From contig NZ_JAANOQ010000010.1 in assembly GCF_011305415.1 (NCBI RefSeq), positions 1 through 64,000 of the forward strand: a stretch of DNA of 64,000 bases, given 5' to 3'. The notes beneath the pieces were generated by a model, which did not search any database, was not told where the DNA came from, and saw nothing but the letters and a program-made list of their open reading frames with translations. A program made the position numbers and the translations under genes. The first letter of the stretch is position 1. Every line of letters begins with the position of its first letter. Shown piece after piece: positions 55,716 through 64,000 of this stretch. Source of the DNA: Flavobacterium bernardetii (lineage in GTDB: Bacteria > Bacteroidota > Bacteroidia > Flavobacteriales > Flavobacteriaceae).

Positions 55716-56344
55716 ATGAATGATAAAGTAAAGAGAATATACATCAAGTTAACTGAAATTAAAAAAAACGTAAAATAATAATTCCATACCTCAAATAAGT
55801 GTTCATAAATAAATTTGTCAAAAGCAAAAAAAGGCAAAGTTCCTACATAAAACAACATCACTCCCATATTTATATAAAACATTTTATTAGTTTGAAAATG
55901 AATGATTTCGTCTGATTTAATTTGTTTAATAAATTCTAAATAAACCATTATCGCTAATAAAAAAACACCAACCGTGTAGCTCATAGAACTTATTATTCTT
56001 ACTTGATCCATATGAAACAAGTGTAAGATATAAAATATGGAATAAATAAAACAACTCCAGTTAAATAAGCGATTTGAGTTTAAAGATTTTTTGGCAAATA
56101 GCCAATAAAAAAATAAAAACTCTATAGGTATAACAAAATAATCATAATAATATTTTCTTATTTTAGGAAGATCAATTAAATAATACTTACTAAATGTTTC
56201 TGCAATAACAATAAAAAGTAAATACAAAACAAACCATTTCCAATAACTGTTTTTAAGTTTTTTAAAATAAATTATTCCGGTTATTGCAGCGATACCTTCC
56301 GTTATATCGAGAAATTGGTATAAAATGGTTTGTATTGGCGTCAT
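55694..56344 (-). CDS. Multi-pass membrane protein upstream of the kinase
   Basis: 216 residues with six or seven hydrophobic segments (about 13-28, 34-50, 66-85, 92-110, 120-138, 155-175, 188-210), no known motif. It overlaps the kinase gene by 22 bp, and the kinase lacks its own sensing part, so it is a candidate signal-receiving partner. Similar membrane proteins stand before such kinases in other Bacteroidota, as far as I recall. What it senses is not known. Confidence 0.75.
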   Translation of the reverse strand: MTPIQTILYQFLDITEGIAAITGIIYFKKLKNSYWKWFVLYLLFIVIAETFSKYYLIDLPKIRKYYYDYFVIPIEFLFFYWLFAKKSLNSNRLFNWSCFIYSIFYILHLFHMDQVRIISSMSYTVGVFLLAIMVYLEFIKQIKSDEIIHFQTNKMFYINMGVMLFYVGTLPFFAFDKFIYEHLFEVWNYYFTFFLISVNLMYILFTLSFIWGKSKP

Positions 56345-56445
56345 GTTTATAAAGGGTATTTTATGTTCGGCAATATAACTATTAAAATAAGGTTTTAAAA
56401 AATTGAAATTTTATTTTTCAATAGAAATAGAAATAATTAATTTGA

Positions 56446-57180
56446 TCATGGAAAAGCCGCACCATCTACACTGAATGGTGGATATAACGCACCATGATTT
56501 TGAGCCATAGTACCTCCTGTAGTAACCGTTTGTGTTTGACTACCTGTCGAATTCGTTTTATTAGAATCCGCGGTAAGTGCCATAACAGAAACTTTAGCAG
56601 CAACCGATTGATCTACAAAGGTATCAATATCCGAATTTGGTCTTTTATAAATGGGTAATCCAGTAGTATAGGTATCAATATTTAAAGGATTAAAATCAGT
56701 ATTTTTACCATTAATGTTTATAGTAGGTAACATAACTAAGGTATGTTTTTCTTCATATTTTTCAGTAAGTGGATTGCCTAAAAAACCAGTTAATTCTTGA
56801 TATTGTTCATTCTTCCATGTTTCTTTTTTTGGATAAGAAGCATAATAGATGCGTAATCCTAATTTTTCAGCATTTGAAATTCCATTTTTTTGAACATTTT
56901 TTTCAAAATGAAAAATGAACTTTTTGATGGTTTCTAAGTCAAACCAAATCGTGTGCGCATCTTCTGGAAGTAAATTAGTAGTAATCGTTTTGTGTTGTTT
57001 TTTTCTGTAAATAGAAATCATATCACCTACAAGACCTGTTTGTAAAGTACTCGGTTTGTAATTACTGTAATCATTACAAATCTGTGAATTTTTTGTAGGA
57101 CTCACTTGATTTCTTCTTAGATAAAAATACATGGCTGCTGCTGAAATAATAGCGGTAATTAAAATTGTAATTAATGTCAT
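56446..57180 (-). CDS. Membrane-anchored protein of unknown function
   Basis: 244 residues: one N-terminal membrane helix (about 3-20), then a soluble part with mixed sheets and helices (IWFDLETIKKFIFHFEKNVQ, LGLRIYYASYPKKETWKN) and a Ser/Thr-rich low-complexity C-terminal region (SNKTNSTGSQTQTVTTGG). No catalytic motif, no lipobox. It lies 102 bp upstream of the membrane-kinase-regulator operon on the same strand. Not recognised. Confidence 0.68.
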   Translation of the reverse strand: MTLITILITAIISAAAMYFYLRRNQVSPTKNSQICNDYSNYKPSTLQTGLVGDMISIYRKKQHKTITTNLLPEDAHTIWFDLETIKKFIFHFEKNVQKNGISNAEKLGLRIYYASYPKKETWKNEQYQELTGFLGNPLTEKYEEKHTLVMLPTININGKNTDFNPLNIDTYTTGLPIYKRPNSDIDTFVDQSVAAKVSVMALTADSNKTNSTGSQTQTVTTGGTMAQNHGALYPPFSVDGAAFP

Positions 57181-57371
57181 AATTTTTGTTTTAGTTTAAA
57201 TATTAGTTTTTAAATCGATACAAAGAAATCAATTTTTTATAAATGAAGTACTAGTTGTTTACGCATTTTAATTACCGTTAAATAACGGATATTTTTTTAG
57301 TGATTCAACAAATTAATTCTAGTGCTTTACTCATCAATTTTTTCGCATTCCGAACGCAATTTTGTCATGTT

Positions 57372-57410
57372 CTTTTCGAGCAAAAATAAAAATGGGCGGA
57401 ACCCGAAAAG
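57372..57410. promoter_or_regulatory. GC-richer hairpin in the leader of the tail-fibre-like gene
   Basis: CTTTTCG at 57372-57378 and CGAAAAG at 57404-57410 form a 7-bp stem with a 25-nt loop that includes GGGCGGAACC. It stands out from the AT-rich region, 37 bp before the ATG at 57447. An untranslated leader structure is possible. Confidence 0.35.
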
Positions 57411-57446
57411 CCAATTATAGAGTAGGGGAAACTAAATAAAAAAATT

Positions 57447-58637
57447 ATGAAAAATTTTAAAACTACATGTGCAACTTTGATCATTGCTTTATCCGTATCA
57501 GAAGTATCCGCACAACAAATCACAGGAACTTCATTGTTTTCTCCTAATGCTGGAGGTTCAAGAATTTTAGCAGCTTCTGGAAACACAGCAGCTAATCCAG
57601 CTATCGGTTTTCAAGGGTCAACTTTAGGTGGCAATGATGTAAATGGCGGAAATGGAATATTCAGACCACTAGCTAATACCATGTCTTTTGCTACTTTTAG
57701 TACAGAAAGAATGCGTATTGCTGCAAATGGACAAATTGGAATAGGTTTAATTTCTCCTACTGCCACTTTAGATGTAGCGAATGATTTTCGAGTAACTTCA
57801 ACAACTATGGCAGGTAGAAATTACAGAATAAACTCAGGAAGTAGACAAGAAGTTACGGCCACAAATGATTTAGTAACTTTTACAGGACAAAATAACGGTC
57901 TTATTTTAAATGCTACTGGAGGTTCAAATGGAACTTTTTTTATAAGAAATTTAAGCGAAACGAATCCAACACTTTTTCAAGTAAATGGCGCCAATGGTAG
58001 AGTTGGTATTGGAACAGCAAGTCCTTCTGCTCTGTTAGATGTTTCTGGAGCTTCTAATCCAAATTTAAAGTTAACGTCTGGAACGGCTTCTTTAGAAGTT
58101 GGTATTTCATCTTGTAATGGTTGTTTTGATGGATTTTCGAAACCAAATGATGCGGTAATTAGAACTTTAGGTGGTGGAGATTTACTTTTTAATATTCCTG
58201 GTACAAATGAGAATAGAAAAATCGCTTTTCATACGGCTGGAGATAAAATCTTAACAATTCAAGAAGTGGGGACATCAGGTAAAGTAGGTGTAGGAACAAC
58301 AAATTTCCCAACTTTAATTGGTAGTTCAGATATTAGTGCTTATAAATTATTTGTCAAAGGTGGAATTTTAACAGATGAAGTAAGAGTTCGAACTGGTTGG
58401 GCAGATTATGTATTTGCGGATAATTATGTGTTAAAGCCTTTAGCGGAAGTAGAACGTTTTATTGAAACAAACAAACATTTACCTAATGTTCCCTCTGCGA
58501 AACAAGTCGAATTAGAAGGAATTAGTATTGGTGAAATGACTAAAATTCAACAAGAAAAAATTGAAGAATTAACGTTGTATATTATTGATCTGAACAAGAA
58601 ATTAGCCCTTCTAGAAGCAAAATTAACGACTAAATAA
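57447..58637 (+). CDS. Secreted tail-fibre-like protein with conserved C-terminal domain
   Basis: 396 residues. Signal peptide to about 22 (VSAQQ). The body has repeats such as ERMRIAANGQIGIG, NGRVGIGTASPSALLDVSG and GKVGVGTTNF, the pattern of phage tail-fibre-like beta-helix proteins. The last 80 residues, WADYVFADNYVLKPLAEVER and FIETNKHLPNVPSAKQV, then a coiled coil, are the common Bacteroidota S74-like tail. No autocatalytic Ser-Lys pair was identified. Cell-surface role is likely; partner may be the protease gene 32 bp downstream. Confidence 0.82.
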   Translation: MKNFKTTCATLIIALSVSEVSAQQITGTSLFSPNAGGSRILAASGNTAANPAIGFQGSTLGGNDVNGGNGIFRPLANTMSFATFSTERMRIAANGQIGIGLISPTATLDVANDFRVTSTTMAGRNYRINSGSRQEVTATNDLVTFTGQNNGLILNATGGSNGTFFIRNLSETNPTLFQVNGANGRVGIGTASPSALLDVSGASNPNLKLTSGTASLEVGISSCNGCFDGFSKPNDAVIRTLGGGDLLFNIPGTNENRKIAFHTAGDKILTIQEVGTSGKVGVGTTNFPTLIGSSDISAYKLFVKGGILTDEVRVRTGWADYVFADNYVLKPLAEVERFIETNKHLPNVPSAKQVELEGISIGEMTKIQQEKIEELTLYIIDLNKKLALLEAKLTTK

Positions 58638-58668
58638 AATCATAGTTAAATAAATTAAATACTTAATT

Positions 58669-60477
58669 ATGAAAAAGTTAAAAATTATATTAATTAGTAC
58701 ATTTTTGATAGGATGTAACTATATCTTGCAAGCCCAAGAAAAAGGTAAAATTGCAACTAAACTGATAGAAAAAGCGGCACAAGCTAAATTTAAAGTGTAT
58801 GATAACTTACTTACAGCATCTACAAATTTCAATTTTGGTCTGATCAAAAAAGAAGTATCAAAAGCCAAAATATATGACTTTAATAAAGCAAAAGCAGAAG
58901 AAATCATTGCACAATCAAACGAGTTAATTTCTATTGTAATTAATAATGAAATTACGCTTGATTTATACAAAGAAGTAGAAGCATTTTCTTCACTTTCCAT
59001 ACAAACTTCTGATGGAAATCCAATAGATGTAAATGCGCTAAAAGCAGTTTTTTACAGAGGAATCATAAAAGGAAATGAAAACAGCTTAGTGAGTATCAGT
59101 ATTTTTGAAAATGAAATTTCTGGTTTTATTTCAAATGATAACGGTAATTTAGTTTTAGGAAAACTTAAGTCTAGTAACGAAATGATTTTATATCATGATA
59201 AGGATCTTTATGACAAACCTGTTTTTAATTGTGACATGCCTGATAGTCCGTTAGACGCGAATGAAATTGAAAATTATCAAAATATTTTACCTAATGGACT
59301 AACTAATAATTGCGTGCGTTTGTATTTTGAAACCGAATTCGATATGTTTCAAAATTTAGGAAATACGGTTAATGTTGCCAATTATGTTACCAATTTATAT
59401 AATCAGTTAGGCACTTTATATGCCAATGATGGAATTAGTACGATGCTTTCACAAATTGTAATTTGGAATACTGTTGATCCTTATACAGCAACTACAACTT
59501 CGGCTTTACTTTCCCAATTTCAAAGTCAAACCAGCGCTATTAATGGTAATCTGGGACAATTACTGACCTTTAGAAGTGTTGGCGGTGGAATAGCTGCAGG
59601 TTTTAATGGGATTTGTAATAGTAATGTAGATTCAAGTTTATGCGTTTCAGGAAGCTTAACGAATACAATAGTGCAAATTCCAGCTTACAGTTGGAATGTA
59701 ATGGTGGTTTCACATGAATTTGGTCATCTGTTTGGTTCTCGACACACGCATGCTTGTGTTTGGAATGGAAATAATACGGCCATTGATAGTTGTGCAGATT
59801 ATACGGAAGGCGGATGTGCTTTACCAGGTTACCCAAGTGGTGGTGGTACCATTATGAGCTATTGTCATAGTAAACCTGTCGGTATTAATTTTAATTTAGG
59901 TTTTGGACCTCAACCAACGGCTGTTATCACAAATAATGTAAATGCTGGTGCTTGCTTAACGACTTGTGTGCCTTGTTTAAATGACGTGTTAGTAACTTTA
60001 AATGTTGCTTCTCCTTTTACAGATTTAATTCAGGCTTCTCAAACTATTACTGCTGTTAATACTATAAATGTAGGAGCAACTGGAATATATCATGCCACAA
60101 ATGAAGTACTTTTAAAAGCAGGTTTTACTTCGGTAAGTGGATCTATATGTAGAGCTTATATTGAAGGATGTTCCAATGATTTTGAAGCCAGACAAATTCA
60201 AAAAACAAACCTAGATAGTGCTTCAAAAAAGAACTCTAATAATTCTACAATAGATTCGTATCAATTTAAAATTTTTCCAAATCCTACGACTGGAAAGGTT
60301 ACAATTGCTCACAATGAAAAGACCCAGATAGTAAGCGTTTTTAATTTCTTAGGTCAGAAAGTGATAGAAATTAAACCAACTTCAGCACAACAAACAGAAA
60401 TTGATCTGACTTCTTTTCCTTCAGGAATATATGTCATATCAAATGGTTCATATGATCAAAAAGTAATCAAAAAATAA
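58669..60477 (+). CDS. Secreted zinc metalloprotease (reprolysin-like) with T9SS sorting domain
   Basis: 602 residues. Signal peptide to about 23 (ILQAQ). Propeptide-like region to about 200. Catalytic zinc site HEFGHLFGSRH at 349-359 (HExxHxxGxxH), with Met-turn IMSYCH about 40 residues on. A beta domain (about 440-505) reads like the 3-coathanger stack: SQTITAVNTINVGATGIYHA then KAGFTSVSGSICRAYIEGC. Final 80 residues are a type A T9SS sorting domain: IFPNPTTGKVTI, SVFNFLGQKV, FPSGIYVIS. It should be exported and act outside the cell. Directly after the tail-fibre-like gene. Confidence 0.93.
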   Translation: MKKLKIILISTFLIGCNYILQAQEKGKIATKLIEKAAQAKFKVYDNLLTASTNFNFGLIKKEVSKAKIYDFNKAKAEEIIAQSNELISIVINNEITLDLYKEVEAFSSLSIQTSDGNPIDVNALKAVFYRGIIKGNENSLVSISIFENEISGFISNDNGNLVLGKLKSSNEMILYHDKDLYDKPVFNCDMPDSPLDANEIENYQNILPNGLTNNCVRLYFETEFDMFQNLGNTVNVANYVTNLYNQLGTLYANDGISTMLSQIVIWNTVDPYTATTTSALLSQFQSQTSAINGNLGQLLTFRSVGGGIAAGFNGICNSNVDSSLCVSGSLTNTIVQIPAYSWNVMVVSHEFGHLFGSRHTHACVWNGNNTAIDSCADYTEGGCALPGYPSGGGTIMSYCHSKPVGINFNLGFGPQPTAVITNNVNAGACLTTCVPCLNDVLVTLNVASPFTDLIQASQTITAVNTINVGATGIYHATNEVLLKAGFTSVSGSICRAYIEGCSNDFEARQIQKTNLDSASKKNSNNSTIDSYQFKIFPNPTTGKVTIAHNEKTQIVSVFNFLGQKVIEIKPTSAQQTEIDLTSFPSGIYVISNGSYDQKVIKK

Positions 60478-60502
60478 AGGAATACCTTTTTAGAAATAAA
60501 TG

Positions 60503-60540
60503 AAAAGCCACGATTGTATTTACATCGTGGCTTTTTTATT
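60503..60540. terminator. Bidirectional terminator between protease gene and serA
   Basis: AAAAGCCACGAT, 9-nt loop, ATCGTGGCTTTT, a perfect 12-bp stem with T-runs both ways. Confidence 0.88.
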
Positions 60541-60560
60541 TTTAATGGTTAGTATCCGAA

Positions 60561-61520
60561 TTAATTTTCGTTTTTCAATAAACTAATAATTTGTTCGGCT
60601 AATTCTGTTCCAATTCTGTCTTGCGCTTCTAATGTAGCTGCACCAATATGCGGAGTTAACGAAATTTTCGGATGCATTAAGATTTGAATTTCTGGTGTTG
60701 GCTCGTTTTCAAAAACATCTAAACCAGCGAAAAGTACTTTTTCAGCATCTAAAGCTTCAACAAGTGCTACTTCATTAATTACACCACCACGAGCACAGTT
60801 TACAATTCCCACATCATTTTTCATGATATCAAATTCAGCTTTGTCTAAAACATAACCGTCTTGAGCTGGAACGTGAATCGTAATAAAATCTGAATGTTTC
60901 AATAAATCTTCTAACGATTCTGTAATCATTTCTACATTAATAAATTGTCCGTTGTAAAAATCTACACGAATCGTAGCATCACTTACATATTTATCGGCAG
61001 CAATCACTTTCATTCCCAAACCTAATGCCATTTTCGCAACAGCCTGACCAATTCGTCCAAAACCAATAATACCTAATGTTTTTCCACGAAGTTCTAATCC
61101 GTTTGCATAGGCTTTTTTCAATCCGTCAAAATTTGTATCACCTTCTAAAGGCATATTTCTATTGGCATCATGTAAAAAACGGATACCAGTAAATAAATGT
61201 GCAAAAACCAATTCGGCTACACTTTCAGATGAAGAAGCTGGTGTATTAATTACGTGAATTCCTTTTGATCGTGCATAATCCACATCAATATTGTCCATTC
61301 CAACGCCACCACGACCAATAATTTTCAATCCTGGACACGAATCAATTATGTCTTGTTTTACTTTAGTTGCACTTCTTACTAGAACTACTTTAATATCGTG
61401 CGTATTGATATAATTGGCAACTTGTTCTTGTGCTACTTTTGTAGTAAGGACTTCAAAACCTGCTTTTTCTAAAGTTTTGATTCCTGTTTTTGATATTCCG
61501 TCGTTTGCTAATACTTTCAT
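60561..61520 (-). CDS. serA: D-3-phosphoglycerate dehydrogenase
   Basis: 319 residues, the short form without ACT or ASB regulatory domains. Substrate domain at the N-terminus (MKVLANDGISKTGIKTLEK), NAD loop GIIGFGRIGQAVAKMALG, catalytic Arg in NCARGG, Glu in ENEPTPE and His in TPHIGAAT. First step of serine synthesis from 3-phosphoglycerate. It lies 76 bp downstream of serC on the same strand, which supports the serine-pathway assignment. Confidence 0.95.
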   Translation of the reverse strand: MKVLANDGISKTGIKTLEKAGFEVLTTKVAQEQVANYINTHDIKVVLVRSATKVKQDIIDSCPGLKIIGRGGVGMDNIDVDYARSKGIHVINTPASSSESVAELVFAHLFTGIRFLHDANRNMPLEGDTNFDGLKKAYANGLELRGKTLGIIGFGRIGQAVAKMALGLGMKVIAADKYVSDATIRVDFYNGQFINVEMITESLEDLLKHSDFITIHVPAQDGYVLDKAEFDIMKNDVGIVNCARGGVINEVALVEALDAEKVLFAGLDVFENEPTPEIQILMHPKISLTPHIGAATLEAQDRIGTELAEQIISLLKNEN

Positions 61521-61596
61521 GCTATTAGTTTAATAGTTTATTTGTTTAGAAGTTTAAAAGGTATTGTGTTTTAAACTTTATATTTTATTATTTTTT

Positions 61597-62682
61597 CTAA
61601 ATATTGATTACTGAATACTCTTTTTCTAATTTTTTCATTACGTCTACTAATACTTCAACACTTTCTAATGGAAGCGCGTTGTACATAGAAGCACGATATC
61701 CACCAACAGAACGATGTCCCGTTAATCCAGAAATCCCTGCAGCTTTCCACATCGTATCAAATTTTTCAGTTAAGTTTTCATCTGTTAAAACGAAAGTCGC
61801 GTTCATATTACTTCTGTCTTCTGTTGCAGCAGTTCCTTTAAATAATGGATTTCTGTCGATTTCAGAATATATTAGTTGTGCTTTTTGCTCATTGATTTTT
61901 TCAATAGCTGCAATTCCACCTAAATTTTTCAACCATTGTAAAGTCAATAAAGAGGCATAAATTGGAAATACTGGCGGCGTATTGTACATGCTTTCTGCTT
62001 TGATATGTTTTTCATAATCTAACATGCTTGGAATATAACGACCTGTTTTTTCTAAGATTTCTTCTTTCACAACCACTAAAGTTGCACCAGCTGGCCCCAT
62101 GTTTTTCTGAGCTCCAGCATAAATTAAATCGAATTGAGAAAAATCTAAAGTTCTAGAAAAAATATCCGAACTCATATCACAAACTAAAGGCACATTTGTT
62201 TTAGGAAACGATTTCATTTGTGTTCCGAAAATAGTATTGTTACTCGTGCAGTGGAAATAATTCGCATCAGCAGGAATTTCGATGTTTTTCGGGATAAAAT
62301 TATAATTCGCGTCTTTTGAAGAGCCAACAATAAGCGTTTCTCCAAAATGTTTCGCTTCTTTAATGGCGTTGTTTGCCCAAGTTCCTGTATCTAAATAAGC
62401 TGCTTTTCCGTCAGTTTTCATTAAATTATAAGGAACCATTAAGAATTCTAAACTTGCGCCACCATGTAAAAAAAGTGCTTGATAGCCTTTGTTTTCTAAT
62501 CCTAAAAGTTCTAAAACTAAGGCACGAGCTTCTTCCATAACCGCGACGAAGTCTTTACTTCTGTGTGATATTTCTAATAAAGATAAATCGGAGTTATTAA
62601 AATTTAAAATGGCTTGAGCCGATTTTTCGAAAACTTCTTGAGGTAAAATACAAGGTCCTGCGCTGTAGTTGTGTTTTTTCAT
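61597..62682 (-). CDS. serC: Phosphoserine aminotransferase
   Basis: 361 residues from ATG 62682 (MKKHNYSAGPCILP, the family start); a longer frame to 62751 is rejected. Class V aminotransferase with HRSKDFVAVMEEA near the N-terminus and PLP lysine in AGAQKNMGPAG; RSVGGYRASMYNALP near the end. It makes phosphoserine from 3-phosphohydroxypyruvate, and also acts in pyridoxal synthesis. Second-last gene of the cluster that starts with the acyl-CoA reductase. Confidence 0.96.
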   Translation of the reverse strand: MKKHNYSAGPCILPQEVFEKSAQAILNFNNSDLSLLEISHRSKDFVAVMEEARALVLELLGLENKGYQALFLHGGASLEFLMVPYNLMKTDGKAAYLDTGTWANNAIKEAKHFGETLIVGSSKDANYNFIPKNIEIPADANYFHCTSNNTIFGTQMKSFPKTNVPLVCDMSSDIFSRTLDFSQFDLIYAGAQKNMGPAGATLVVVKEEILEKTGRYIPSMLDYEKHIKAESMYNTPPVFPIYASLLTLQWLKNLGGIAAIEKINEQKAQLIYSEIDRNPLFKGTAATEDRSNMNATFVLTDENLTEKFDTMWKAAGISGLTGHRSVGGYRASMYNALPLESVEVLVDVMKKLEKEYSVINI

Positions 62683-62792
62683 TATTTGATTTGTTGTAGT
62701 TAAGCGCAAATTTCCAACATTTGAAATTTCCTCAAAAAAATAATTTAACAATTTTAAAACGATTTGTTAACGAAATCGTTTGCGTAACTATT

Positions 62793-62921
62793 TTATTTCT
62801 TCTTTTTCTCGTCTTTTCGGTTCGAATTTACTTTTGCTTCCAAATTAAAATTAGGTTCATGTTTATGAACTTCCTTTTCTTTTTGATGTTTGATAATCTC
62901 GCTGATTTTTGAAGTCTTCAT
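62793..62921 (-). CDS. Small basic protein, 42 residues
   Basis: A frame not usually called: ATG at 62921, TAA at 62793-62795, 42 residues, MKTSKISEIIKHQKEKEVHK then HEPNFNLEAKVNSNRKDEKK plus KK. Lys-rich and predicted helical with a disordered end. The start is one base after the stop of the acyl-CoA reductase gene, so it would be translationally coupled to it. The amino acid make-up looks like a real small protein, but expression cannot be shown from sequence. Function unknown. Confidence 0.65.
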   Translation of the reverse strand: MKTSKISEIIKHQKEKEVHKHEPNFNLEAKVNSNRKDEKKKK

Positions 62922-62922
62922 C

Positions 62923-63981
62923 TTACAAATTATTTAAAAAAGCTAACGTATCCACATTATCGGCATAATCCCATAATTTTGGTTTTTGAGTTTCGCCAAA
63001 ATAAATTGAATTGTCAACAATTCCATTAGAAACCACACATTGAATGATTTCAGCATCTTGTTGCAAACGCGCTTTGATTTCGTTTACGTCTTCGTAATAT
63101 TCATAAAACACTGAAGAAATAGGAGAGGCGTGACTCGTATCTTCTTTAATAGTTAAGAATTCATTGTCTAATAATTGAAAGTTACTCATTAAGAAAACAG
63201 CTTTGTTATAATCGTAATTATTAGCGTATTTTTCATAGTAAATTACATCTTTTTGAGCGAACATTCCGTTAAAAAACGAATCGAAATTATAATTTTTAGG
63301 AACAAATATTTTAGAAACATTTCTGCAACCTAATCCGAAATATCTAAAAACATCTTCGCTTAATAAAGTCATTTCTTCTGGAGTTTCCTTTCCAGTCAAA
63401 ACCGCAATTGAATTTCTACTTTTTCTAATAATTGATGGTTTGTCTTTAAAATAATATTCGAAATAACGAGCAGTGTTGTTACTTCCTGTAGCAATTACGG
63501 CATCAAAACCTTCTAATTTACCTTCTAAAAAAGTTATTTTATTCTTAAAACGTTCATCTAAAGCAATCAAATAACTCGCTAAAAACTTAATTAAATAATC
63601 GTCTTTACTTGAGGTTTTTACCAAAACATTATGACCAGAAACTAAAACCGATACAAAATCGTGAAAACCAACTAACGGAATATTTCCTGCTAAAATTAGA
63701 CCTACATTTTTAGGTTCTTTTTCATTGAATGAATACGCTGAAAGCCATTGATTTAAGTTACTTTCCGTTAAAGCATCTGCCCAACTTGAAATGCTGTAAT
63801 GTACATTATCAGGAGTAAACCAGTTGTTGTGTGATTGAGATAATGCAATTAAATCTATAAAAGAATCGTAAAATAAATCGTTGTTTTTTACTTCATTATT
63901 TTGCTGATTATTATCTAATGCAAATTGAGATAAAAATTTACCTAATTCTACAAAACAATTTTTTATTTCAGATTGTAACAT
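62923..63981 (-). CDS. Acyl-CoA reductase, LuxC-like
   Basis: 352 residues. Aldehyde-dehydrogenase-type fold with NAD-binding region NVGLILAGNIPLVGFHDF, LVSGHNVLVKTSSKDDYL, FDAVIATGSNNTARYFEYYF and the cysteine region FRYFGLGCRNVSKIFVP, matching LuxC family reductases that make fatty aldehydes from acyl-CoA. In Flavobacteriaceae it commonly lies by serC and serA. No luciferase genes are here, so a role in light production is not implied. Its start is near the right edge of the window, and the promoter may lie outside. Confidence 0.93.
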   Translation of the reverse strand: MLQSEIKNCFVELGKFLSQFALDNNQQNNEVKNNDLFYDSFIDLIALSQSHNNWFTPDNVHYSISSWADALTESNLNQWLSAYSFNEKEPKNVGLILAGNIPLVGFHDFVSVLVSGHNVLVKTSSKDDYLIKFLASYLIALDERFKNKITFLEGKLEGFDAVIATGSNNTARYFEYYFKDKPSIIRKSRNSIAVLTGKETPEEMTLLSEDVFRYFGLGCRNVSKIFVPKNYNFDSFFNGMFAQKDVIYYEKYANNYDYNKAVFLMSNFQLLDNEFLTIKEDTSHASPISSVFYEYYEDVNEIKARLQQDAEIIQCVVSNGIVDNSIYFGETQKPKLWDYADNVDTLAFLNNL

Positions 63982-64000
63982 TTCTTTTTTGGTTATATTT

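Noticed and set aside
62721..62912. 63-residue plus-strand ORF between serC and the reductase
   Set aside because: Lies opposite the more convincing minus-strand 42-residue gene and contains mostly Phe/Leu translated from T-rich DNA.
62923..63981. Bioluminescence (lux) operon
   Set aside because: Only a LuxC-like reductase is present; no luciferase or LuxD/E genes, and the serC neighbourhood is the normal flavobacterial one.

Overview
The window is a strongly AT-rich chromosomal segment of a member of the Bacteroidota, almost certainly a Flavobacteriaceae genome close to Flavobacterium. The evidence is the family content (SerC/SerA next to a LuxC-like acyl-CoA reductase, DUF4834 next to YfhO, type IX secretion C-terminal domains, plug-type TonB-dependent receptors, a 951-residue CarB without its regulatory tail), the flavobacterial promoter element TAnnTTTG ahead of many genes, and the lack of Shine-Dalgarno leaders. 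I found no rRNA, tRNA, CRISPR array, transposase, integrase or phage gene.

Layout. 0-1.1 kb: terminator of an upstream gene, then a threefold degenerate repeat with tiny hydrophobic ORFs. 1.1-4.9 kb: a small TPR membrane protein diverging from rpmH and carB. 5-12.6 kb: an accessory-looking stretch in which all genes are on the minus strand and well spaced, with many non-coding repeats: a 13 x 21-bp tandem array, GC-rich hairpins, recurring terminator hairpins and two repeat types lying just 3' of genes. It holds an NHL/T9SS protein, a TPR protein, a nonsense-mutated chemoreceptor-like sensor gene, two GNAT acetyltransferases and a SET protein. 12.7-15.7 kb: minus-strand operon of a beta-barrel protein, a GNAT-like protein, a membrane protein and YbaB. 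15.8-21.5 kb: DUF4834, YfhO, a glycosyltransferase and a flippase (cell-surface glycan). 21.5-28.7 kb: 101-bp tandem repeat, an RG-rich secreted protein, an M23 peptidase/TonB-receptor pair, an EF-hand-like lipoprotein and DUF2971. 28.8-35.2 kb: minus-strand lipid-exporter-type ABC protein, phosphoglucomutase, an ORF6N protein with striking palindromes, a GT2 glycosyltransferase, DUF4199 and an FtsE-like ATPase. 35.3-42.1 kb: a 1003-residue TPR protein, a plugless outer-membrane barrel, a lipoprotein and a GreA-like protein. 42.4-47.3 kb: asnB, gyrB and an outer-membrane family protein. 47.4-54.1 kb: LOG protein, esterase, uvrA and three small envelope proteins, then a DUF937-like protein. 54.3-60.5 kb: a three-gene signalling operon (membrane protein, histidine kinase, response regulator), a membrane-anchored protein, a tail-fibre-like secreted protein and a secreted zinc metalloprotease; this block looks inserted. 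60.5-64 kb: serA, serC, an overlooked 42-residue ORF and acyl-CoA reductase.

Most of the window is ordinary flavobacterial core genome. No convincing new defence or biosynthetic system is visible. The best leads are the palindromes in and upstream of the ORF6N gene, the interrupted sensor gene, the repeat-rich 5-13 kb region and the tandem repeats.
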